Positions 31,269-40,125 of a DNA stretch of 56,011 nucleotides are shown piece by piece (position 1 is the stretch's first letter; every line of letters begins with the position of its first letter). Below the pieces are notes generated by a model that saw nothing but the letters and a program-made list of their open reading frames with translations, had not been told where the DNA came from and ran no database searches. The DNA lies in NCBI GenBank assembly GCA_002409145.1, contig DHUL01000062.1, forward strand, positions 66,633-122,643. Reading direction: 5' to 3'. The position numbers and the translations under genes are program-made. This DNA is from Bacteroidales bacterium UBA5235. GTDB taxonomy: Bacteria > Bacteroidota > Bacteroidia > Bacteroidales > VadinHA17.

Positions 31269-32783
31269 TCAGAACTTCAGTCCCAGAGTGACTGACACGT
31301 ACTTATCCTTTATATTCAGATTAACCGGATCACTCGTGTACTCCGGGACATCCCTGGAATCATCGGGGTACATCATATAAGCTTCAAAGCTGTTGAGCCA
31401 CACCATGGCCACATCCAGGTAGAAATTATCAAGCCTGTATCCTAATCCTGCGCTGTATCCGTCAGATGATGCCTTTTCATTCAGGGTTCCTTCTTCGAAA
31501 GCTGAGCCGTGAAGGCTGTATCCGCCTCTCAGGTAGAGGGGTCCCATGCGTACCTCGGCACCAAGCCTCAGGTTTCCTGCAGGACCCACCTCGGCTGCAA
31601 GGTCTTCGTTTTCGGTTTCGAAATTATAGCCGTCAATGCCCTTGCCCAGTCTTGCGGTACCATAATCAACAAACTCATAGTCAGCGCTGATCAGCCCGAA
31701 GTTACCTATCTGGTATGCGACACCTGCATTGAGGTGATAAGGGGTTGTCAGGCGGTAACGGTAGGTCGTGTTTTCATTGTTGATTACCGGATTGGCATCG
31801 TCAGACAGATCGGCTGGTGTGTCATTGTCAAGCTTGACTGAAAGACTGTTGTAGAAAACCTCTTCAATTGTATAGATGGAGGGTGTGGTGAAACCTACCC
31901 CGATGCGGAGTGATTCGAAAGGTCTGACTATTGCTCCCACCTTGAAGTTCCAGCCTGAACCTGTAGCCTTGAAATGGTCGGTATAGGTGAAATTCACCAG
32001 GTCCATTGTTTTCTTGGCCTCATCTGACTCAAGGTGGCTGTAATGTCCGGTATATGAGATATTGGTGATACCAAATCCGGCCCCTACATACACCTTGTCT
32101 CCCAGGTTGGCACCGAGGGCAACGGTGTGTTCATTGCTGTAGCCCGAGTTATCGATTATTCTCTTAACCTTTTGACCATATTCGGGATAGTCTTCTCCGT
32201 ACCAGGAGAATATTGAGGCATATTCATCGAGATAGTTCGGAAGGGTATCAATAAGATATGTATCATAGGCCATAAATGCGGTACCACCCAATTCGCCGGT
32301 TCTGTATCCGGTAGCCTGCAGTGCCCAGAAGTCGGCCATGGAACCGTTTTCGCTTATACCGTCAATTACTGCGTTCCTGTAGTAATTATTGGTTCTGTTG
32401 AAAGTATAGGCAAGGTTAAGGTTTGTCAGTCCTTTACCGCTGCCTGTACGAAATGAAGAGACCACACCGGCCTGACCGAGTGTGAGTCCGGAGTAGCTGT
32501 CGTCAGAGCCGTATCCGTTCCAGTCGGTATTCAGATTGCGGAAGAATACTGTAGGTGTGATGGATATTTCCGTTGAGCGGAAAACGCCAGCTGCTGCAGG
32601 GTTGAGTCCAATCGCCGACACGTCGCCACCGAGTGCGGTAAAAGCGCCGCTCATGGCGTTGAACCTGGCGGTTCCCTGGTAAAAGAGCTTTGAGTATCTC
32701 AGTGCATCATCCATGTTCTGTCCGGCCAGCCAGGCAGGAAGCATCAGAACTGTTGCGGTGATCAGTAATATTTTTCTTCTCAT
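31269..32783 (-). CDS. Outer-membrane beta-barrel protein, OmpP1/FadL-like
   Basis: A 504-aa outer-membrane protein, probably a transporter for hydrophobic molecules. The signal peptide is MRRKILLITATVLMLPAWLAGQ. The FadL-like N-terminal block is GTARFNAMSGAFTALGGDVSAIGLNPAAAGVFR. The rest is alternating beta-strand pattern (for example VYVGAGFGITNISYTGHYSH, LRLGAEVRMGPLYLRGGYSLHG, FYLDVAMVW) and the protein ends in Phe (SVTLGLKF), as barrel proteins do. Relatives in Bacteroidales are often annotated as hemin receptors without firm evidence. It lies downstream of the Tyr-rich lipoprotein gene on the same strand with a 77-base spacer. Transport substrate is unknown. Confidence 0.85.
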   Translation of the reverse strand: MRRKILLITATVLMLPAWLAGQNMDDALRYSKLFYQGTARFNAMSGAFTALGGDVSAIGLNPAAAGVFRSTEISITPTVFFRNLNTDWNGYGSDDSYSGLTLGQAGVVSSFRTGSGKGLTNLNLAYTFNRTNNYYRNAVIDGISENGSMADFWALQATGYRTGELGGTAFMAYDTYLIDTLPNYLDEYASIFSWYGEDYPEYGQKVKRIIDNSGYSNEHTVALGANLGDKVYVGAGFGITNISYTGHYSHLESDEAKKTMDLVNFTYTDHFKATGSGWNFKVGAIVRPFESLRIGVGFTTPSIYTIEEVFYNSLSVKLDNDTPADLSDDANPVINNENTTYRYRLTTPYHLNAGVAYQIGNFGLISADYEFVDYGTARLGKGIDGYNFETENEDLAAEVGPAGNLRLGAEVRMGPLYLRGGYSLHGSAFEEGTLNEKASSDGYSAGLGYRLDNFYLDVAMVWLNSFEAYMMYPDDSRDVPEYTSDPVNLNIKDKYVSVTLGLKF

Positions 32784-32860
32784 TTCCTTAATTTTAAATA
32801 TACACTTCCTGTTGCTCCTGCAGTCTGCGGAACATTTATCAGCAATATTTATCGTTATGT

Positions 32861-34336
32861 TTACCTTCTTTCGCCTGATGAGCTTCTTCCGCCTGATGAT
32901 GAAGAGGAGGATGATGAGGAATGCGATCCGGAGCCTCCGGAGCCAGAGCTCCTGCCGGATGAAAATGAGCTTCCGGAACTGTAGCTTCTGCTTCCTGAAG
33001 AGTAGGATGACCCGCTGCTTCTGCTTCCCGAAGAGTATGATGACCCGCTGCTGCTGCGTGAAGGAGCTGAGTACTGAACCGGCGATGATGACGACCTGGA
33101 GGGGGTGTATGCCGGGGAAGTGCTGCTGCTTCGCGGAGCAGAGGTCCTGTTGTTTACGGTTCCGTTGCTCTGAGTACTGGTACCGATGTTGTTGCGGGTA
33201 GTGTTATATGATGGTCTTGAACTTACCCTCGGGTTATTATAGCTCGGGGTGTAGCTCCTTTGTGTTGTCTGGTACTGGGGCCTGTTTACAGTCTGTGTCT
33301 GTGTCCTGACCGGTGTCTGCTGCTGTGTTCCGGACTGGGTTAAGGTTTCAGCCCTCGCCTGAGCCTGGGTGCGTGTCTGGGTCTGTGTCTGGATGCCGGT
33401 GCTGCCCGTTTCGCGTCTTGTATATTCAGGTCTTGAAACAGTCGCAGCGCCCTGATTGGTATTAGTCACAGTAGCTTCCTGGGTCCTGCGTGTACCCGAG
33501 GTTGTTCCGGTTGCTGCGGCTTCCCTGTTTGTAGCAGTCTCAGTGGCAGTCCTCCGTGAACCGGTTGCAGTATTGCCTGTCCCGCCCGGTAATGTGGTGC
33601 CGGTAACGGTCCTTCTGTTGTTCATATCACCTGAAGGAGCATATCCGGATTTGCTCCGGGTGTCAGTGTTGGAGTAAGAACCTCTTGACATAGAGCTGTA
33701 TCCGCCCCTGCGGCCGATATTTGTCACGTACCTGTCATCATTGTAGCTTGAGGGGTATCCGTAGCCGGAGTACCAGGGATAGTATCCATTATAACCATAT
33801 CCGTAATAGCCACCGTAGTAGTTATAATAGGAATAGGGGTTGTAACCCCATGAATAATAAGGGTTGTAGTATGAATAGGGATAGTAATAGTCATAATAGA
33901 AGGGATCATAACCCCATGAATAGGGAGATCCGTAAGGTCCCCAGTAGCCGTATCCGAAGTTGAGCCTCATGGAGAAAGGTGAGAAGTAGAATGGATCTCT
34001 CCAGTAAGGATAGAAGTAATCATCATTGAAGAGGTATATTCTCTCGGCTGCACCTCCGTAATAGTTATTCACAACTGTTCCTTCACCGGCTGCAGCGTAG
34101 GCCGAATACTCATCGTCAGGCAGGAATTCATCAGCGATGAGTGTATCACCCGCGTAGACATTGTCATAGTAGGACCGGCCGGCAATTCTTTCCTGTACCG
34201 TAACATTAGCTTCAGTTACCGGGTTTTCAGACGGCCTGTAATACAGGTCATCGTTATTGGCTCCTGTGAAGCGGAGTGATGAGCACGCGCTTGTTATCAC
34301 AAGTATTGCCGGGATAATGTACCAAAACCTTTTCAT
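32861..34336 (-). CDS. Tyr/Gly-rich and Ser/Thr-rich lipoprotein of unknown function
   Basis: A 491-aa surface or envelope lipoprotein. The signal MKRFWYIIPAILVITSAC ends in a lipobox cysteine at residue 18. Residues 20-110 look folded (with YYRPSENPVTEANVTVQERI). Residues about 110-200 are extremely rich in Tyr, Gly, Pro, Trp and Ser, with runs such as YYYPYSYYNPYYSWGYNPYS. The remainder is low-complexity Thr/Gln/Ser/Arg, including TQTQTRTQAQARAET and a Ser/Gly tail with 11-residue repeats. No enzymatic domain is recognised. The Tyr-rich part resembles structural or adhesive proteins. A -7 box lies 26 bases upstream. Similar low-complexity proteins occur in Bacteroidales as hypotheticals. 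Confidence 0.8.
   Translation of the reverse strand: MKRFWYIIPAILVITSACSSLRFTGANNDDLYYRPSENPVTEANVTVQERIAGRSYYDNVYAGDTLIADEFLPDDEYSAYAAAGEGTVVNNYYGGAAERIYLFNDDYFYPYWRDPFYFSPFSMRLNFGYGYWGPYGSPYSWGYDPFYYDYYYPYSYYNPYYSWGYNPYSYYNYYGGYYGYGYNGYYPWYSGYGYPSSYNDDRYVTNIGRRGGYSSMSRGSYSNTDTRSKSGYAPSGDMNNRRTVTGTTLPGGTGNTATGSRRTATETATNREAAATGTTSGTRRTQEATVTNTNQGAATVSRPEYTRRETGSTGIQTQTQTRTQAQARAETLTQSGTQQQTPVRTQTQTVNRPQYQTTQRSYTPSYNNPRVSSRPSYNTTRNNIGTSTQSNGTVNNRTSAPRSSSTSPAYTPSRSSSSPVQYSAPSRSSSGSSYSSGSRSSGSSYSSGSRSYSSGSSFSSGRSSGSGGSGSHSSSSSSSSSGGRSSSGERR
32984..33049. repeat. 33-base tandem repeat in the Ser/Gly tail of the lipoprotein gene
   Basis: Two adjacent 33-base units, 32984-33016 and 33017-33049, differ at two positions. 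On the minus strand each encodes an 11-residue Ser/Gly/Arg/Tyr unit (SSGSRSSGSSY-like). Further degenerate copies flank it. Such repeats can expand or contract by slippage. Confidence 0.65.
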
Positions 34337-34361
34337 TTCAATCTCCTTGTGGTTATCTATC

Positions 34362-34369
34362 CAAAATTA
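34362..34369 (-). promoter_or_regulatory. Bacteroidota-type -7 box for the Tyr-rich lipoprotein
   Basis: The minus strand reads TAATTTTG, an exact TAnnTTTG match 26 bases before the ATG at 34336. The rest of the 199-base spacer up to proS is AT-rich. I see no further gene and no exact -7 box for proS in it. Confidence 0.5.
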
Positions 34370-34535
34370 TACAAATTCCGTACCAATTTCACTCAGCAGG
34401 CCAGTTATTTATAATCTGCCGAAATAAGTAAAAACTCATCATCATAATCAGACTCACTTTCTGGTTCACAAGATTTGTCTATTTTTACGCCGTCTTTTTT
34501 GAGAATAAACAATAGTACAAAATTATAACTGAGGA

Positions 34536-36011
34536 ATGGCCAAATTTCTTACTAACAGGGATGAGAATTATTCACAGTGGTACAATGACCTGGTGATAAA
34601 AGCTGACATGGCTGAGAACTCGGCCGTGCGTGGTTGCATGGTCATAAAACCTTACGGGTACGCTATATGGGAAAAGATACAGTCAGAGCTTGACCGGATG
34701 TTTAAGGCCACAGGTCATGTCAATGCATATTTCCCCCTCTTTATCCCCAAATCATTCTTCAGCCGCGAGGCTGCCCATGTGGAGGGATTTGCCAAGGAGT
34801 GTGCGGTTGTGACCCATTACAGGCTCAAGAACTCTCCTGATGGCAGGGGCATTGTTGTTGACCCGGACGCCCGCCTGGAGGAGGAACTCATTGTGAGACC
34901 CACATCTGAAACGATTATATGGAACACGTACAAGGACTGGATCCAGTCATACCGTGACCTGCCGCTGCTTATAAATCAGTGGGCCAATGTGGTAAGGTGG
35001 GAGATGAGGACAAGGCTTTTCCTTCGTACCACGGAATTCCTTTGGCAGGAAGGCCATACGGCCCATGCCACCAGGCAGGAAGCTGAGGAGGAGGCGGTAA
35101 GGATACTTAATCTCTATACCGATTTTGTGGAGAATTACATGGGAGTGCCTGTAATCAAAGGGATTAAGACTGAGAGCGAGAAGTTTGCCGGTGCCATTGA
35201 CACCTATACAATCGAAATGCTCATGCAGGACGGGAAAGCGTTACAGGGTGGAACAAGCCATTTCCTCGGACAGAATTTTGCAAAGGCCTTTGATGTGCAG
35301 TTTACAAACCAGGAGGGCAGGCTTGATTATGTCTGGGCAACCTCATGGGGTGTCACCACCCGCCTGATCGGTGCATTGATCATGGCTCATGCCGATAATA
35401 ACGGACTGGTGTTACCGCCGAAGCTGGCTCCGATCCAGGTTGTGATAGTTCCCATATACAAAGGAAACGATCAACTTGATAAGATTTCGGATATCGCCCT
35501 TGATCTCAAGAGACAGCTTGAAATTGCAGGACTTTCGGTCAAATATGACAACCGTGATACCCAGAAGCCCGGGTTCAAGTTCGCTGAGTACGAGCTGAAG
35601 GGGGTGCCGGTGAGGCTGGCCATAGGTCCGCGCGATGCAGAGGAAGGCACTGTGGAGGTAGCCCGCCGTGATACACTGACCAAGGAGACCATCAGGCGTG
35701 ACAATGTAGTCAGTCATGTTATCAGTCTCATGGATGACATACAGCAAAACATCTACAGGAAAGCAGTTGAATTCAGGGAAAACAACACCTTCACGGCTGA
35801 CACCTGGGAAGAGTTCATTGATATCATTGAAAATAAGGGCGGTTTCGTTCTGGCACACTGGGACGGCACGGCGGAGACTGAAGAAAAGATAAAGGACCTC
35901 ACCAAGGCCACCATCAGGGCTATACCACTTGACAGCAGGGAAGAAAAGGGCAGGTGTATCCTTACCGGCAATCCTTCAAACCGGAGAGTTCTATTCGCAA
36001 GAGCCTACTAG
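34536..36011 (+). CDS. proS: Prolyl-tRNA synthetase, short (archaeal/eukaryal-like) form
   Basis: This class II synthetase charges tRNA-Pro with proline. The 491-aa length and lack of the large inserted editing domain place it in the archaeal/eukaryal-like type common in Bacteroidota. Motif 2 surrounds VVRWEMRTRLFLRTTEFLWQEGHTAH, with the ATP/proline site LVLPPKLAPIQVVIVPIYKG beginning the anticodon-binding domain. QGGTSHFLGQNFAKAF and TSWGVTTRLIGALIMAH (motif 3) are clear. The C-terminal zinc-like domain ends ...LFARAY, as expected. The ATG at 34536 follows a purine stretch. The unknown 237-aa gene follows after 133 bases that hold a hairpin. Confidence 0.96.
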   Translation: MAKFLTNRDENYSQWYNDLVIKADMAENSAVRGCMVIKPYGYAIWEKIQSELDRMFKATGHVNAYFPLFIPKSFFSREAAHVEGFAKECAVVTHYRLKNSPDGRGIVVDPDARLEEELIVRPTSETIIWNTYKDWIQSYRDLPLLINQWANVVRWEMRTRLFLRTTEFLWQEGHTAHATRQEAEEEAVRILNLYTDFVENYMGVPVIKGIKTESEKFAGAIDTYTIEMLMQDGKALQGGTSHFLGQNFAKAFDVQFTNQEGRLDYVWATSWGVTTRLIGALIMAHADNNGLVLPPKLAPIQVVIVPIYKGNDQLDKISDIALDLKRQLEIAGLSVKYDNRDTQKPGFKFAEYELKGVPVRLAIGPRDAEEGTVEVARRDTLTKETIRRDNVVSHVISLMDDIQQNIYRKAVEFRENNTFTADTWEEFIDIIENKGGFVLAHWDGTAETEEKIKDLTKATIRAIPLDSREEKGRCILTGNPSNRRVLFARAY

Positions 36012-36038
36012 ACAGATTATTACATCAGAAATGCATCG

Positions 36039-36068
36039 GTCACTCACGGACATGTTCCCCGGAGTGAC
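36039..36068 (+). terminator. Possible terminator hairpin after proS
   Basis: GTCACTC (36039-36045) and GAGTGAC (36062-36068) form a perfect 7-bp stem with a 16-base loop, 28 bases after the proS stop. The following TTATGTTTTAATG is T-rich but not a clean T run, so this is a weak call. Confidence 0.35.
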
Positions 36069-36113
36069 TTATGTTTTAATGACTACCGGTTGTTTTTGTT
36101 GGAAATAAATCTG

Positions 36114-36121
36114 TAATTTTA
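36114..36121 (+). promoter_or_regulatory. Near-consensus promoter before the unknown 237-aa gene
   Basis: TAATTTTA differs from TAnnTTTG only at the last base. TTG at 36090-36092 lies 21 bases upstream, a good -33/-7 spacing for Bacteroidota. The ATG follows 23 bases later. Confidence 0.35.
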
Positions 36122-36144
36122 GGCAATTCAGCAATCGAACAGTT

Positions 36145-36858
36145 ATGGCGGATGAGATAACACAAAGCAAGGTTCTGATAGTAGACACCCTTAAGGGGAA
36201 ATCTGTACTCAAGCAGAAGGTATTTGACAATACCGCTGTCGCTTTCATGATGGTGAAGGATATTCTGAAGAATCTTGCCCGGGATGTGAATGGAAATCTG
36301 AATGGCATTGACCAGAGGATACGCATGGAATACACTGACAGGAGTACTTTTGATGCCCAGCTCAAGGTTGCAGCCGATCTTCTCCTGTTCAGCATGCACT
36401 CAAACATTTTCCAGTTTGACCGTGAACATCCCGCCTGGAAGACGGCGTATATACAGAAAAACAAGTTCAATGCTTACAGTGGCATAATAAACATATACAA
36501 CTTCCTGGCAGATTCTTTCAAGTATTCGAGGCTTGACGACCTTGGTTACCTTATTGCACGTATTTTTATTAACCATGAGAACCAGTATTTTGTAGAGGGC
36601 AAGAGGCAGATGGGAATGCTGTTCACCAATTACGGCAATGAAGCTTTCAACCAGGAATCTTTAAAGAAGATTGTTTATACCGCCATCAACTACTCACTTG
36701 AATTTGACCTCCTTGTTCCTCCATATGACACAGTGAAAATTGCTTCAGTTGGCCAGGCAGAATCAAAGATTCAGCATTCGCGGCTGATTACCGGAAAAAG
36801 ACTCGGGTTCCAGTTTAACTCTGATGATATTCTGGATGACAATTCAAAGCCAAAGTGA
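36145..36858 (+). CDS. Conserved-looking cytosolic protein of unknown function
   Basis: I do not recognise this 237-aa protein. It begins MADEITQSKVLIVDTLKGKS and has no signal peptide or membrane segment. It is mixed alpha/beta with aromatic-rich helices (KFNAYSGIINIYNFLADSFKYS, LDDLGYLIARIFINHENQYF) and a charged tail (DDILDDNSKPK). There are no cysteines and no obvious catalytic motif. The middle contains DREHPAWKTAYIQKNKF. Its stop overlaps the GTG start of the Omp85-type gene (GTGA), so the two are translationally coupled and probably work in one process. A partner or regulatory role in outer-membrane or surface assembly is only an inference from context. Confidence 0.8.
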   Translation: MADEITQSKVLIVDTLKGKSVLKQKVFDNTAVAFMMVKDILKNLARDVNGNLNGIDQRIRMEYTDRSTFDAQLKVAADLLLFSMHSNIFQFDREHPAWKTAYIQKNKFNAYSGIINIYNFLADSFKYSRLDDLGYLIARIFINHENQYFVEGKRQMGMLFTNYGNEAFNQESLKKIVYTAINYSLEFDLLVPPYDTVKIASVGQAESKIQHSRLITGKRLGFQFNSDDILDDNSKPK

Positions 36859-38678
36859 AGCCATTCACAAATAGAAGAGTCAAAACCGTATTCTTTTCCT
36901 TCCTGGCACTGTTTTTATTCCTGCCCTGGCATCCTGCGGAGGGTCAGGACACCAGTGCCCCTGACACTCTTTCAAGGGCTTTCTATGACTCCCTGAAGGT
37001 AAGAGCCGAAAAACGCAGGCTGACAAGTCTCCTGTATGATATGATCATTGTTACACCTGCTCCTCCGGGGCCGGCGAGGGAAAAGCTGGCCAGCACCAAA
37101 GCCTATGAGGAGTATGAGGGAAGGAAAATCCGTAACATTGAGATCATCAGGCTGAACGCTTTCGGACAGGATATAGACCATCCGGAGGGGGGGACACCAT
37201 CACGTGCGGAGAACCTGATGAATTCCACCTATACCAAGACCAGGAGATTCGTGCTGAGCCAGAACCTCCTATTCAAGCCGGGAGACACCATCTCTTCACT
37301 GGAGCTGTCTGACAATGAGCGACTTCTCAGGGAGCTGCCGTATATTGATGATTCCCGGATAACGGTTGTCGCGGCAGACAGCAATTATGCTGATATTGCA
37401 GTTGTTGTGCGTGAAAAATACCCGGTAGGTGCCAACCTGCGAATTAATGACATCATGAGCGGCAGGTTGGGTGTTTTTACCAGGAATTTTGTAGGTATGG
37501 GCCATGAACTTGAGGTCAGCTCCCCCTATGACTTTAATAAATATACCGCACCGGGAATAGGGTTCAGGTATTCCATCAACAATATTGCCCGCACATTTTC
37601 CAACCTGAACATGCATATTTCAGACGGACTGGGAACCACAAACATTGGAGGAATCTTCAGCAGGGATTTTGTGACTTCAGAAACCCGGTATGCATGGTCA
37701 GGCTCTGTAATATTCACCCGTACCAACGATGGAATTGATACTATGGCCGTACCGGCTCCATTAAGGTTCACCAGGCAGGACTTCTGGGCGGCAAGGTCAT
37801 TCATGCTTGACAGGAACAGCGTGACAAGGCTTATAGTTGCGGCCAGGTATATGCACAACAATGTGTTCAGCAGACCCAATATAGATGATTTTTCATACTA
37901 CCTCCTTCAGCATTATCATTCAGTCACCGGAAGCATTACAGTCTCCTCGCAACGATTCATAAATACATCGCTGATATACAGTTACGGACGTACTGAAGAT
38001 ATCCCGTACGGTTATATGGCGGAACTGCTCTGGGGACGTGAAAGAAATGAATTCAAGTGGAGAAACTATTTAGGAGGTACGGTTGCCTACGGCAATTTCT
38101 TCACCGGGGTCGGGTATCTGTATGCCGGGGCCGGTATATCAACCTTTTACAACAATGGGAATACCGAGCAGGGATTGTTCCGGGGAAGCATAAGGTATTT
38201 CACTCCCCTGGCCCGGGCGGGGCGGTCGAAGATGCGCACTTTCATGAATCTGAACTTCATCAGGGGCTTCAACAGGTATTCTGATGAATGCCTTTATTTC
38301 AGGGATGATGGTCTTATCCGTGGTTTCCGCAATGACTCCCTGAGCGGTAATACGCGGATCGCGTTGTCGGTGGAACCGGTTCTCTTCATCCATAAGCCCG
38401 TGATTGGATTCCGCTTTGCCGTCTTTGCCTTTGCCGATGCCGGATTACTGTCAAGGGGTAAGTTCATGGGCGAAGACTACTATACCGTTGCCGCTCTCGG
38501 AGCCGGAGTCAGGATAAGAAATGACCAGCTTGTGCTCAATACCCTCCAGATAAGGATTGCATGGTATCCCAACTCTCCCCCGTGGTCAGAGAGTTCCCCG
38601 ATAACTGCCAACAGTCTAATACACCTCAGACCTCCGCGTTTTGAGCCTGATCCACCCGGGCTGGTCCCGTACCTGTGA
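36855..38678 (+). CDS. Omp85/BamA-superfamily outer-membrane protein with POTRA-like region
   Basis: A 607-aa outer-membrane protein. A basic N-terminus and hydrophobic core (TVFFSFLALFLFLPW) form a signal peptide ending near GQDTSAP. Residues about 85-190 resemble one or two POTRA modules: EGRKIRNIEIIRLNAFGQD, LLFKPGDTISSLELSDNERLLRELPYIDDSRITVV. From about 200 onward there are alternating beta strands typical of a barrel, with GLIRGFRNDSLSGNTRIALSVEPV near 490-513, resembling the conserved barrel motif of surface-antigen (D15) domains. It is not the essential BamA, which has five POTRA domains and about 800 residues. The start is GTG at 36855 inside the upstream gene's stop. Substrate unknown. 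Confidence 0.8.
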   Translation: MKPFTNRRVKTVFFSFLALFLFLPWHPAEGQDTSAPDTLSRAFYDSLKVRAEKRRLTSLLYDMIIVTPAPPGPAREKLASTKAYEEYEGRKIRNIEIIRLNAFGQDIDHPEGGTPSRAENLMNSTYTKTRRFVLSQNLLFKPGDTISSLELSDNERLLRELPYIDDSRITVVAADSNYADIAVVVREKYPVGANLRINDIMSGRLGVFTRNFVGMGHELEVSSPYDFNKYTAPGIGFRYSINNIARTFSNLNMHISDGLGTTNIGGIFSRDFVTSETRYAWSGSVIFTRTNDGIDTMAVPAPLRFTRQDFWAARSFMLDRNSVTRLIVAARYMHNNVFSRPNIDDFSYYLLQHYHSVTGSITVSSQRFINTSLIYSYGRTEDIPYGYMAELLWGRERNEFKWRNYLGGTVAYGNFFTGVGYLYAGAGISTFYNNGNTEQGLFRGSIRYFTPLARAGRSKMRTFMNLNFIRGFNRYSDECLYFRDDGLIRGFRNDSLSGNTRIALSVEPVLFIHKPVIGFRFAVFAFADAGLLSRGKFMGEDYYTVAALGAGVRIRNDQLVLNTLQIRIAWYPNSPPWSESSPITANSLIHLRPPRFEPDPPGLVPYL

Positions 38679-38753
38679 GCCGCCTGTTCCATTGTCTGCG
38701 ATCCGCAACCATCCTTTTTCATGAACCCTCGATACTATTACCATGATGATTTT

Positions 38754-38761
38754 TAACTTTG
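38754..38761 (+). promoter_or_regulatory. Bacteroidota-type -7 box for tilS
   Basis: TAACTTTG is an exact TAnnTTTG match ending 16 bases before the tilS ATG at 38778, in the 99-base spacer after the Omp85-type gene. The implied leader is short. Confidence 0.5.
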
Positions 38762-38777
38762 CAGAAAGCAGGTGGTT

Positions 38778-40094
38778 ATGCTCAGCAGATTTCTGGAATT
38801 TTCCGACAGGGAGCAGCTCTTCTCCAGAGGCAGCAGGCTGCTGCTTGCAGTAAGCGGCGGCATAGACTCGATGGTGATGGCCTGGCTTTTCAAAGAGGCC
38901 GGCACAGATCACTCAATTGCCCACTGCAACTTTTCACTGAGGGGGGATGAATCCGACGGTGATGAGGAGTTCGTTGCCTCATTTGCCCGCGCCAACAGCA
39001 TTCCCTTCTTCAGCATGAGGTTTGACACACTGTCATATGCCGGCACACACAGGATCTCCGTACAGATGGCAGCCAGAGAACTGCGGTACTCCTGGTTCAG
39101 GTCACTCATCCGCTCCGAGGGTTTTGATGCTGTGGCTGTAGCACACAACCTGAATGACAATGTCGAAACCTTCCTGATCAACCTGTCGAGAGGAACAGGT
39201 CTTAACGGGCTGACAGGAATGAGCCCGCGCACCGGAGAAATAATCAGACCCCTGCTCTATGCAACGAGGAATGAAATTGCATCATTTGCTGCCGCCAGGG
39301 GTGTGGATTTCAGGGAGGACAGGTCAAACGCCGAGGTGAAGTATATCCGTAACAGAATCAGACACAAAGTTATACCTGAGATGGAGAAGGTCAATCCCGG
39401 CATACTCCCGGCAGTAGCTGAGACCATGAAGCACCTCTCCGCTTCCTCGGCAATTGTGGAGACATACCTTTCGCAGGTTACCGGCAGGATATTCAGCTCT
39501 TCAGGTGACACCACCGAAGTTGAAATCAGCAGTCTTCAGGCGTTGCATCCGCTGGAACCACACATATTCGAGCTTTTCCGTCCGTTCGGACTCTCCCCGA
39601 AGCAGACTGACGAGGTCATCTCACTGCTTAAGTCGGGGACGGGGAAGTCGGTTTACACGGCCACTCACCGTCTTCTTAACGACAGGGGGCGGATAATCAT
39701 CTCATCCAGGGCGAGAGAGGCTCCGGCAGGGTACACATTCAACTCCATCGACGAGATGCAAATATCGGGCCTTTTCAGCGCTGTAAGGATCACAGAATCT
39801 TCTGACGATGAGTTGCCTGTTACTAACCTGACAGCATCGCTCGATCTTGACCTGGTGGCTTTCCCGGTTACAGTGAGGCACTGGCAACCGGGCGACAGGT
39901 TCATGCCATTTGGGATGAAGCAGATGAAGAAAATCAGTGATTTTCTGATAGATCTGAAGGTGCCGGTGACAAAGAAGGAGCAGGTTCTTCTTCTGCTGTC
40001 AGGCGGTGATATCATGTGGGTAATGGGTTACCGGATAGATGACCGGTTCAGGGTCAGCAGCGGCACCGGAAAAATACTTGTTCTTACCCTTTGA
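38778..40094 (+). CDS. tilS: tRNA(Ile)-lysidine synthase
   Basis: TilS attaches lysine to C34 of the CAU-anticodon tRNA-Ile, changing its identity to isoleucine; the enzyme is essential in most bacteria. The 438-aa protein has the PP-loop SGGIDS at 26-31, the H(C)NFSLRGDESDGDEEFV block, AVAHNLNDNVETFLINLSRGTGLNGLTGM, and the C-terminal substrate-binding domain with VRHWQPGDRFMPFGMKQMKKISDFLIDLKVP. The ATG at 38778 is preferred over the in-frame GTG at 38772, as it gives MLSRFLEFSDREQLF and follows a -7 box at a workable distance. Convergent with aroC, 31 bases apart. Confidence 0.95.
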   Translation: MLSRFLEFSDREQLFSRGSRLLLAVSGGIDSMVMAWLFKEAGTDHSIAHCNFSLRGDESDGDEEFVASFARANSIPFFSMRFDTLSYAGTHRISVQMAARELRYSWFRSLIRSEGFDAVAVAHNLNDNVETFLINLSRGTGLNGLTGMSPRTGEIIRPLLYATRNEIASFAAARGVDFREDRSNAEVKYIRNRIRHKVIPEMEKVNPGILPAVAETMKHLSASSAIVETYLSQVTGRIFSSSGDTTEVEISSLQALHPLEPHIFELFRPFGLSPKQTDEVISLLKSGTGKSVYTATHRLLNDRGRIIISSRAREAPAGYTFNSIDEMQISGLFSAVRITESSDDELPVTNLTASLDLDLVAFPVTVRHWQPGDRFMPFGMKQMKKISDFLIDLKVPVTKKEQVLLLLSGGDIMWVMGYRIDDRFRVSSGTGKILVLTL

Positions 40095-40125
40095 ACCAGG
40101 ACCCCGGTCTCTCAGCAATGTTATA

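Noticed and set aside
32713..33201. A plus-strand open frame rich in Met, Cys and Arg opposite the Ser/Gly tail
   Set aside because: It is the complement of the Ser/Gly repeats of the lipoprotein gene, with unnatural composition and no start context or family resemblance.
36855..38678. Assignment of the Omp85-type protein as the essential BamA
   Set aside because: It is too short and has only one or two POTRA-like modules rather than five.
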